Positions 1 to 5,642 of a DNA stretch of 8,341 nt are shown one piece after another. The stretch covers positions 1 to 8,341 of the forward strand of contig WJKO01000406.1 of NCBI GenBank assembly GCA_014729055.1, in the 5' to 3' direction. Every line of letters begins with the position of its first letter. The first letter of the stretch is position 1. The stretch comes from Promethearchaeota archaeon (GTDB taxonomy: Archaea; Asgardarchaeota; Lokiarchaeia; Sigyniarchaeales; Promethearchaeaceae). Below the pieces are notes generated by a model. It was not told the DNA's origin. It made no database searches and was given only the letters and a program-made list of their open reading frames with translations. A program made the translations under genes and the position numbers.

Positions 1-721
1 CCTCAGATACCGAAACCATTTTTACTTCTTTTTCTTTTCTCTTCGCTTCTAATTCTTTAAGTTCTAATCTTAGATATGAGATAATATGTCGCCAAGTCAC
101 ACAAACCTCGATTGTCTTATTTGAGCGACTAAAATCTTCCATATATTTAAGAGACGTAAATCCCATAACTTTATAATCATATTTACTAAAGGGGATTATA
201 TCGTTTGGGGAGAGCGTAATAGCATAACCACTTGGGTTTTCGTTAGCAATTAACTCAAATGTTCTTCTTCTATAGTTTGCCAACGATTGATTTTGTTTCA
301 AAAAATAGATTTCCAAATCCTTCATCGGAAAACCCATTTTTTTCATTATGTTCCTCGTTTCTTTTTCTAAATTTTCTTTTCGCGCAGAGATAATAAAAAT
401 TTTGAAGTTTTCATTCAGTTCATTAACAAATTTAACTGAATCTTGCCATGGATTATCTTTTTCCAGCATATCGTTCCGATTATATACTGTATAATATTTA
501 TTTCTCCGAGAACTTGCTGTGAAACTGGTTTTATATGTGTTAAAGGAGGCTACACGCATCATATTGTTTTTATCTTGCAAATATTTACGAATGGATTTTT
601 TATCCCAACCGAGTTCTAAATATGTCGCCATCTTTCTCTTGTAGTTGTCTATTACAAGATTATCCAATGCACATAACACAAGCACGGGTTTGCTATTTTC
701 AACGGGCGCCATCTCATTCAT
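1..721 (-). CDS. HAD-superfamily-like protein, nucleophile missing (3' end outside window)
   Basis: The reading frame is open from 721 to the left edge (240 residues seen), so the C-terminus is missing. The layout matches a HAD phosphatase-type Rossmann fold. Motif I is the hydrophobic strand and loop VLVLCALDNLVID (residues 13-25). Motif II is FIISAR (109-114, Ser112), followed by a helix and a strand ending in MGFP. A motif IV-like strand and loop, ITLSPNDI (168-175), comes next. HAD enzymes carry DxDx(T/V) in motif I; here the first Asp, the nucleophile, is Ala18, the second is kept as Asp20, and the Thr/Val is Leu22. No clear motif III Lys is seen. By family knowledge this should not work as a normal phosphatase, so a binding or regulatory role is inferred. 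The visible end (210-235) is a Lys/Glu-rich, probably helical segment. ATG at 721 (MNEMAP) and ATG at 712 (MAPVEN) are both possible starts; neither has a Shine-Dalgarno. It is divergent from the repair-gene pair. Confidence 0.72.
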   Translation of the reverse strand, partial: MNEMAPVENSKPVLVLCALDNLVIDNYKRKMATYLELGWDKKSIRKYLQDKNNMMRVASFNTYKTSFTASSRRNKYYTVYNRNDMLEKDNPWQDSVKFVNELNENFKIFIISARKENLEKETRNIMKKMGFPMKDLEIYFLKQNQSLANYRRRTFELIANENPSGYAITLSPNDIIPFSKYDYKVMGFTSLKYMEDFSRSNKTIEVCVTWRHIISYLRLELKELEAKRKEKEVKMVSVSE

Positions 722-757
722 TCCATTTTTTTAAGTGGTTTGTCGTAAATATCTATT

Positions 758-768
758 CTATATACAAA
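758..768. promoter_or_regulatory. TATA-like box in the divergent intergenic region
   Basis: CTATATACAAA lies between the two divergent genes. Read on the minus strand (TTTGTATATAG) it sits about 37-47 nt ahead of the ATG at 721, giving an expected start of transcription near 730-735 and a very short leader. Read on the plus strand it would place transcription start near 790, with a leader of about 25 nt before the ATG at 815. It could serve either direction. The assignment rests on archaeal TATA spacing only. Confidence 0.45.
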
Positions 769-779
769 CTTTGATGATG

Positions 780-790
780 TATATTTTTAT
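780..790 (+). promoter_or_regulatory. Second TATA-like box, ahead of the AlkC-like gene
   Basis: TATATTTTTAT is centred about 30 nt before the ATG at 815. If used, transcription would begin at or just before the start codon, giving a leaderless mRNA. That fits the absence of any Shine-Dalgarno ahead of 815. The surroundings are very T-rich, so a chance match is possible. Confidence 0.35.
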
Positions 791-814
791 TTTTTGTTTT
801 ATTGTTTCTATGTT

Positions 815-1777
815 ATGGCTAAAGGAAGTTCCATCAGTTCAAAAAAAATGATAAAAAAACGTGCAACCGAATTCTGGAATTCTGAGTCAATTTGGGCAAA
901 TCTCGAGAATATAGAGCAAGATAACATTAAAATAAGGAAATTTATTGAACATGAATATGATATTATTCCTGAAAAAGAAAGAATCGGAAAAGGTAGCGTT
1001 TATATAGCTTATGCGGTTGCAGCTGCGGGATCCAGTATATTAACTAAGAGAGGGGGGGATTATTATGCTCACATTGTCAAATTATTTGAATACGGGAATG
1101 AACTAAATAGGAAAAAAGACAATATATCCAAACAAATCCATTGTATCAATTTAGCAATTGCATTCATGGGAGAATATGCAAGTCTTTCAAAATCGAATGC
1201 AATAAAATCGCTCAAAAAAGCAAAGTCATGGGCGAACCATGACGATTGGAAGGTTCGTGAAATGTCAGGGCGGATCTTACGAAAGTGTCTTAAAAAATTT
1301 CCTAAAATTACGCTGTATGCGATGAAGAAATGGATTCAGTCCGACAATGAGAATATTAGAAGAATTGTCACTGAAAGTGCCAGACCACTCGCTAATATTA
1401 AATGGCTTAGAGATCCAAAGAAAAATGATGAAGTTATTGAAATATTAGATTGTTTAAAATCAGATTCTTCTTCTTATGTACGAAAATCCGTTGGAAATAA
1501 TCTTAAAGACCTTTCCAAATATATGCCTAAAAAAATTATTAAACTCGTTAAAAGATGGATAGATAATGCTGGGATCGAGGTCGTGGATGATCTCTCTTCT
1601 AAAAATAAAAGTGAGCTTGGAATAGATAATTATTATCTGGTTTGGACGATTAAACATGCACTTCGATGGCTTCGGAAGAACAATCCCGAGTTTAAAACTC
1701 AACTACAAGATATTTTAGGAGAAAACTATGTGCTTTATTTCGATGAAAAACGTAATAAATTAGCCATTCCTAAATAA
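815..1777 (+). CDS. DNA alkylation repair protein, AlkC/AlkD-type HEAT-like repeat family
   Basis: Predicted 320-residue soluble alpha-helical protein. Members of this family are DNA glycosylases or DNA-binding relatives that remove bulky or positively charged alkylated bases such as 3-methyladenine and 7-methylguanine, using a concave stack of helical repeats. Repeats are visible around residues 139-163 (WANHDDWKVREM), 173-194 (WIQSDNENIRRIVTESARPL) and 214-238 (SSYVRKSVGNNLKDLSKYMP), with a possible fourth at 277-292. The RR..xES.RP segment and the (S/E)YVR(R/K)SV.NNL.D(I/L)SK..P segment are the family's hallmark; they resemble AlkC more than AlkD. The basic, concave-face residues that would hold DNA are abundant (KKAKSW, KKFP, KRW). 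I cannot place the catalytic acid reliably. The ATG at 815 is chosen over an in-frame TTG at 794, because the seven extra residues (FYCFYV-type) are not family-like. The GNAT gene follows 3 nt downstream, so the two are probably co-transcribed. Confidence 0.8.
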   Translation: MAKGSSISSKKMIKKRATEFWNSESIWANLENIEQDNIKIRKFIEHEYDIIPEKERIGKGSVYIAYAVAAAGSSILTKRGGDYYAHIVKLFEYGNELNRKKDNISKQIHCINLAIAFMGEYASLSKSNAIKSLKKAKSWANHDDWKVREMSGRILRKCLKKFPKITLYAMKKWIQSDNENIRRIVTESARPLANIKWLRDPKKNDEVIEILDCLKSDSSSYVRKSVGNNLKDLSKYMPKKIIKLVKRWIDNAGIEVVDDLSSKNKSELGIDNYYLVWTIKHALRWLRKNNPEFKTQLQDILGENYVLYFDEKRNKLAIPK

Positions 1778-1780
1778 ACT

Positions 1781-2410
1781 ATGCCGCAATCGTCATATTC
1801 TTTCAGTGACCTTTATGAGTTAGATTCTTCCAACATAAATATGTCTGTTAAAGTAGCAATGAATGCTTTTCAAGATGATCCATTATTCTCACAATTATTT
1901 CCGGATGATGAGATACGAAAGAAGAAAAATCCATGTTTATTTGAGTTTGCTGTAAAGTTTGGTTTAAGATATGGGCAAGTATATTCTCCATCGGAAGATA
2001 TCGAAGGATTTTGTGTTTGGGAAATGCCCGAATCTGCACAATGGACGATAAGTAGAATGTGGCGTGTTGGCGCCTTTAAAGTGGCTAGGATTCTTGGATT
2101 AAAATTTATTGTACAATATATTTCTGGATTGAATATAGTCGAGAAGTATCATAAGAAACTTGCTCCTAAAAATCATATCTACCTTTCACTTATTGCTGTA
2201 TCGCCTGAACAACAAGGAAAAGGAGTCGCATCGCAATTACTCAGACCTATGTTGAAACGATGTGACCAGAAACAACTCTCATCTTATCTAGAAACAACAA
2301 AAGAAGAAAATATATCCTTATATCAGCATTTTGGATATCAACTCGTTAAAGAGATTGTTTTTCCGAACACCACTGCAAAAGTCTGGATGATGCTTAGAAA
2401 TCCTAAATAA
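1781..2410 (+). CDS. GNAT-family N-acetyltransferase
   Basis: Predicted 209-residue soluble acetyltransferase that would move an acetyl group from acetyl-CoA to an amine. The acetyl-CoA binding motif A is clear: strand YLSLIAV (134-140), then SPEQQGKGVASQLL (141-154), in which Q-x-G-x-G/A binds the pyrophosphate of CoA. Motif B is NISLYQHFGYQ (177-187), the usual late Tyr helix and strand. The N-terminal part, with AFQDDPLF (29-36), a PDDE segment (41-44) and later CVWEMPES (78-85), resembles the puromycin-acetyltransferase-like subgroup that acts on small molecules. The true substrate cannot be read from sequence. The ATG lies 3 nt after the stop of the AlkC-like gene with no Shine-Dalgarno, suggesting translational coupling. 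Pairing with a DNA repair gene raises detoxification of a reactive or amine-bearing compound as a possibility; this is inference. The gene ends 14 nt from the convergent Uma2-like gene. Confidence 0.88.
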   Translation: MPQSSYSFSDLYELDSSNINMSVKVAMNAFQDDPLFSQLFPDDEIRKKKNPCLFEFAVKFGLRYGQVYSPSEDIEGFCVWEMPESAQWTISRMWRVGAFKVARILGLKFIVQYISGLNIVEKYHKKLAPKNHIYLSLIAVSPEQQGKGVASQLLRPMLKRCDQKQLSSYLETTKEENISLYQHFGYQLVKEIVFPNTTAKVWMMLRNPK

Positions 2411-2424
2411 TGAATAAAATCAGT

Positions 2425-3267
2425 TTAGTTCTGGCTTTTTCTTAACTCTGTATTTTCAGATCTTAGTTTTTTGATTATTTCATCTTGTTTAGATATCTTC
2501 TTATCTTGTTCGGTGATCTTCCTTTCTTGTTCGGTGATCTTCTTATCTTTTTTTTCAGATGTAGTTAAGAATATCTCATCGGTGTTAGGTTTTAAAAGGA
2601 TTAATCGGAATAATTCATTGTTGTCTTGGTGAAGTTTGGATCTCTTTTTCAATCCTAATCTAAACGGAACAATATGACTCACATCAATAATAGCCTCGGA
2701 GTTAACATTTCCATCTTGATCCAGAGTTATCTTTCTTAGATCATGAATTTTATATTCTCCATCATCTTCCAATTCATAGACTCTTAAGAACGGTGGCTTA
2801 TAAATTTCTATCGATACATGATAAGAAGGAAAAACTACATACAAAGGAATCTGTAATAGTCGAACATATTCTACTTTTTCCGCGAAATCTGATCTCCAAG
2901 TGCTTTTAGATAAAATATTAGTGCACATTGTTGGAATTGTGTTATTAAACTTTTCTGCATAATACGATGACAGGGTATAAGGTATTTGAAGGTTACGAAA
3001 ATACGAAATATCAAATTGAATGTCTATCTTAATATTATGATACTTGAAATAATGATGGAGATCCCACATCGTGCGATCTTCTGGGAAGTTATTGCTCAAT
3101 ACGTCATGTAGATAGGATACCTCTGCCGAGTGGGGTTCACTCTCTCTTCTTCCCAGTCTAGGTATAGAAGGATCAAAAAGATCAGGTTCAGCATCACGAT
3201 GACGAGTACTGATAAATTGTTTCTTTTCCATTTCTTTTTTTTGTGATGCTTTAGATTTATCTTGCAT
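2425..3267 (-). CDS. Uma2-like (PD-(D/E)XK nuclease-fold) protein with C-terminal coiled coil
   Basis: Predicted 280 residues, with no signal peptide or membrane segment. The centre resembles the Uma2 (DUF820) family: residues 112-123 (PTMCTNILSKST) followed by a Lys in the helix (K131) and then a strand IPLYVVFPSYHVSIEIY (140-156), matching the family pattern P-D-x-x-x-E-V-L-S-x-S-T ... K ... Y(W)-x-V-D-P. The catalytic Glu before ILS is Asn117 here, while K131 is kept; Asp82 and Asp86 (IDIQFDIS) are candidates for the other acid. Nuclease activity is therefore doubtful. Residues 1-45 are charged and probably disordered; 46-80 (PHSAEVSYLHDVL, WDLHHYF) form a conserved-looking N-terminal helical part. 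Residues 238-277 form a coiled coil built from heptads of the form ITEQ(E/D)(R/K)K. ATG at 3267 has only a weak GAG ahead of it. It is separated by 62 nt from the M28 gene and has its own TATA-like element. Uma2-like genes are common in many genomes, but their cellular role is poorly defined. Confidence 0.68.
   Translation of the reverse strand: MQDKSKASQKKEMEKKQFISTRHRDAEPDLFDPSIPRLGRRESEPHSAEVSYLHDVLSNNFPEDRTMWDLHHYFKYHNIKIDIQFDISYFRNLQIPYTLSSYYAEKFNNTIPTMCTNILSKSTWRSDFAEKVEYVRLLQIPLYVVFPSYHVSIEIYKPPFLRVYELEDDGEYKIHDLRKITLDQDGNVNSEAIIDVSHIVPFRLGLKKRSKLHQDNNELFRLILLKPNTDEIFLTTSEKKDKKITEQERKITEQDKKISKQDEIIKKLRSENTELRKSQN
2481..2543 (-). repeat. Three 21-bp tandem repeats coding for coiled-coil heptads
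   Basis: Units at 2481-2501, 2502-2522 and 2523-2543. The last two are nearly identical (a shared core of CTTGTTCGGTGATCTTC on the plus strand) and the first is diverged; a degraded fourth unit may follow to about 2564. Each unit equals seven codons, so copy-number change keeps the frame and adds or removes one heptad of the Uma2-like protein's tail. Confidence 0.8.
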
Positions 3268-3296
3268 TTTTCTCTTCTATAATATAAAGGTAATTC

Positions 3297-3307
3297 AAAT
3301 ATAAAAA
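3297..3307 (-). promoter_or_regulatory. TATA-like box ahead of the Uma2-like gene
   Basis: On the minus strand TTTTTATATTT lies 30-40 nt before the ATG at 3267, in the 62-nt AT-rich gap after the M28 gene. Archaeal spacing predicts transcription start near 3275 and an almost leaderless mRNA. A second AT-rich stretch, TTTATATT at 3281-3288, is too close to the ATG to drive it. This suggests that the gene is not only read through from the operon. Confidence 0.4.
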
Positions 3308-3329
3308 TTGATAATATTCGATTGGATCT

Positions 3330-4691
3330 TCAGAACTGCTTATCTTTAGCATTCGTATTACTTAACACGAATTCTACAATCACTTTAGTTGTTAAAGCAA
3401 GCGTTTCGGTATTCACATTCTCTATTGTATCGTATTTCGTATTCGATACCATGCCCATTGAAAATAATTGTATCGCCTTAAACCCGTACTCCCCGAATAC
3501 AGCATGATCGGAACTCGCATACGGCGACCATAAACTCTTTAAATCAATTCCAAATTGCTCTTTTGCTAATTTCTTAAATTCTTTTTTCAAAACCCGTCCA
3601 CATCGAACAACACGGGGCATTCCATAACTTGAAAACAGACCTAATGTAGGCTTGCCACCAGTTCCATCCAGTGCAACCATTTTTACGCGGCTCTTATTAT
3701 CAAGATTCATTAATTCTTTTTCATGGGTGTGGAGGTATTCAATTGTCCCCATTAAACCTTCTTCTTCGCAATCCGCAAATATTAATCTAATATCCGCTTT
3801 TAATTCTCCTTCTCCTTGATTTAATTTTAATGCTTTAATTAAGCCGTATAATGTAGAGCATCCAGATGCATTATCGAACGCTCCTGGCGATTGATTGGTA
3901 AGTTTATTGAAAAAACCCATAATAAGAGCAAATACAGAAAAGCCCGAACTTATGATTAAAAGAATTGTCCCTATTATTAACAACCAGTTACCTGCCCCTA
4001 TTTTCATTGTAACAGGAAGAAGAATAAAGCATAATAAACTTGAGATTGGAACTGTTCCAATACGAGCATATAGCATGTTTTGCACAGCAGGTCTAAATTT
4101 AACCGAGATTGAATCATAATGTGCTATGATGATGATTATAGGAATATTTTTAGCTTTGGCTTCATCAGTGGTACCATCAATACCCATTCTGACAACGATA
4201 TTTGTTCCTTGATTAAATTTTTCTTTAAATTTCTTTCGCTCTCGTCGTTTAAGGTATTTATTATTAATTCGATGTAATTCCATAGCTGTTGGCTTGACAC
4301 AATCACTATAAATAATAATAAATAACACCAACAACAATGTAGCACTGATTATCATAACCCAAGCTGGCTCCAAAAACCAGACATACCACCAGAATCCATA
4401 TACTATATCGGGATCATGGATAAAAATCATAATCGCTCCTATAAAAAGTCGCAAACTTAAAATTAGCATCGGTAAAGATCGCGTCAATTTTCGCCGTTTC
4501 CTTAAATCTTTCCAAAAAAACTCCTCTTCTTGGTAGTCAACATCGATGTCTTCTAACTTTTTCTCAATAAAATCTATTGCTTTTTGATGTCCCTCTGTTC
4601 CGTCATTTCTGCGTGGGAAACTTAAATCGACATTGAAATTATACAATTCTTCCCCATCTACGTTATATCTATTCATTTCCGCTTCTTTCAT
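3330..4691 (-). CDS. M28-family zinc metallopeptidase-like protein with four embedded membrane helices
   Basis: Predicted 453 residues. M28 enzymes are two-zinc aminopeptidases or carboxypeptidases. The N-terminus has the usual M28 lead-in (NDGTEGHQKAIDFIEKKL, 29-46). Metal ligands and catalytic residues can be matched to Aeromonas aminopeptidase: H191 and D193 (AHYDS), bridging D273 (GAFDNASG), base E309 and ligand E310 (CEEEGL), D342 (LDGTG), and SDH at 394-396. The last ligand, usually His in HTxxDT, is Asn417 in NTKYDT. Membrane segments lie at about 74-92, 103-128, 211-231 and 234-261; the second pair sits between H191/D193 and D273, a gap of about 20 residues in soluble enzymes. Arg/Lys clusters at 61-71 and 144-159 place the N-terminus and catalytic parts on the cytoplasmic side. 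An in-frame stop 12 nt upstream limits the start to ATG 4691 or 4676. The gene follows the six-helix protein by 45 nt. Whether it is an active peptidase is uncertain because of Asn417. Confidence 0.8.
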   Translation of the reverse strand: MKEAEMNRYNVDGEELYNFNVDLSFPRRNDGTEGHQKAIDFIEKKLEDIDVDYQEEEFFWKDLRKRRKLTRSLPMLILSLRLFIGAIMIFIHDPDIVYGFWWYVWFLEPAWVMIISATLLLVLFIIIYSDCVKPTAMELHRINNKYLKRRERKKFKEKFNQGTNIVVRMGIDGTTDEAKAKNIPIIIIIAHYDSISVKFRPAVQNMLYARIGTVPISSLLCFILLPVTMKIGAGNWLLIIGTILLIISSGFSVFALIMGFFNKLTNQSPGAFDNASGCSTLYGLIKALKLNQGEGELKADIRLIFADCEEEGLMGTIEYLHTHEKELMNLDNKSRVKMVALDGTGGKPTLGLFSSYGMPRVVRCGRVLKKEFKKLAKEQFGIDLKSLWSPYASSDHAVFGEYGFKAIQLFSMGMVSNTKYDTIENVNTETLALTTKVIVEFVLSNTNAKDKQF

Positions 4692-4736
4692 TTTTTTATT
4701 TCACAATCCTTCTCCACTTATGCTTTAGCATCCATC

Positions 4737-5642
4737 CTATATCTTATAAGGTTCTCTATGGTAGTTCAGATCGTATCTCAGATCCTTGACTAATAAGATG
4801 CCTGCGTATGTGCCTAATGGAAAGAAGACTAGTTGAGTTATTCCAAATATATACGCAAAGATTCTTATTGTTTTTCGATTCTTATATTTCGGATAAAGAA
4901 CACCAAAAATAACTTGCCCGATAAAAAATCCGATTATTAGCACTAAAACCGTCCTCATTTTGTAGATAACTTCCATCGTCAGATATGGATAAGTCATATC
5001 AAGCATCATGGTTGATAAGAATATGGTTAGCAGATAAATAATGGATAAAAATACACAATGGATTAATCCTGCACACATCGTTGTTTTACCTATATGCTCT
5101 TTTACCTTCTTTAGCTTCTCGTTTTTACTCTTGAAAGAGCTGGTCGTTTCCAATAATGACTTAAGGTTTTCTTCGGTTTTTGAATCCATAATTTGCGTTA
5201 TCTCCATAAATGCAAAAACAGTGCCTATTGGAACAAATAATATTTGAAATATTGCAAATAGTATTACGGCGGAGCGAGAAAAACGATGATCGTGTTTTAA
5301 CCGGAATATTATGGCGACAATTATTTGAACTAATGATATAGATACGATAAAGATGCCCAGACTTTTCCAAAAGGCGCTATTATTTAATGTAAATTCCATG
5401 AAAGGTGGAAAATATAGCACATCATAAAAGATCAGAACTGGCAAGATTCCCAATAAGTAAAAAATGGCACCGACTAATATCTGTAAGATCGCTGAAAGAA
5501 TCATTGATTTAGCTGTTGAATCCGCGTATTCTCTCTTGATTGTTTCAAAGTTTATGTCTCTCTCTATATTATTGAATGAAGATCCTTGTTGCTCCCCTTC
5601 CGTGCCTTGTTTCTGTTTGCTTTGTATAGGTTCTTCCGTCAT
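4737..5642 (-). CDS. Six-helix membrane protein with internal duplication, function unknown
   Basis: Predicted 301 residues; I do not recognise a named family. The N-terminal 44 residues are polar, rich in Glu and Gln. Membrane helices fall at about 45-73, 91-114, 124-148, 188-212, 228-250 and 258-284. The protein looks like two copies of a three-helix unit (about 40-152 and 184-292). The third helix of each copy carries the same motif, Q-I/L-L/V-F-x-P-I/L-G-T: FQILFVPIGT (132-141) and TQLVFFPLGT (269-278), each preceded by a basic loop (RLKHDHRFSR, PKYKNRKTIR). The copies are joined by a charged linker rich in Lys and Glu (149-187). The FPxGT helix resembles one seen in small uncharacterised bacterial and archaeal membrane proteins. 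There are no catalytic residues to suggest an enzyme; a scaffold, channel or assembly role is inference. The ATG directly abuts the stop of the glycosidase gene and has a good GGAGG 8 nt upstream, so the start is well supported and translation is probably coupled. Confidence 0.8.
   Translation of the reverse strand: MTEEPIQSKQKQGTEGEQQGSSFNNIERDINFETIKREYADSTAKSMILSAILQILVGAIFYLLGILPVLIFYDVLYFPPFMEFTLNNSAFWKSLGIFIVSISLVQIIVAIIFRLKHDHRFSRSAVILFAIFQILFVPIGTVFAFMEITQIMDSKTEENLKSLLETTSSFKSKNEKLKKVKEHIGKTTMCAGLIHCVFLSIIYLLTIFLSTMMLDMTYPYLTMEVIYKMRTVLVLIIGFFIGQVIFGVLYPKYKNRKTIRIFAYIFGITQLVFFPLGTYAGILLVKDLRYDLNYHREPYKI

Noticed and set aside
794..814. Seven-codon N-terminal extension of the AlkC-like gene from a TTG
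   Set aside because: The extra residues are hydrophobic and aromatic, overlap T-rich promoter-like sequence, and an ATG at 815 gives a normal basic N-terminus.
1052..1058. Run of seven G in the AlkC-like gene, a possible frameshift site
   Set aside because: The frame is intact across it and encodes Arg-Gly-Gly-Asp, with family-like sequence continuing after. It may be a sequencing-error hotspot but shows no break here.
1460..1702. Open frame of 80 codons antisense to the AlkC-like gene
   Set aside because: It lies entirely inside a well-supported family match on the other strand and has no recognisable domain or start signal.
2411..2440. Possible transcription terminators between the convergent genes
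   Set aside because: Only runs of four or five T are present and there is no clear hairpin. Archaeal termination on poly-T is possible but cannot be assigned here.
3895..4345. Open frames on both strands (3895-4119 plus, 4136-4345 minus) overlapping the M28 gene
   Set aside because: They are by-products of the AT-rich coding sequence. The M28 frame carries the metal-ligand motifs throughout this region.
4692..4736. Small gene or hairpin in the 45-nt gap before the M28 gene
   Set aside because: The only short frame, GTG-initiated near a GGAGAAGG, runs out of frame into the M28 start after nine codons. No stable inverted repeat was seen.
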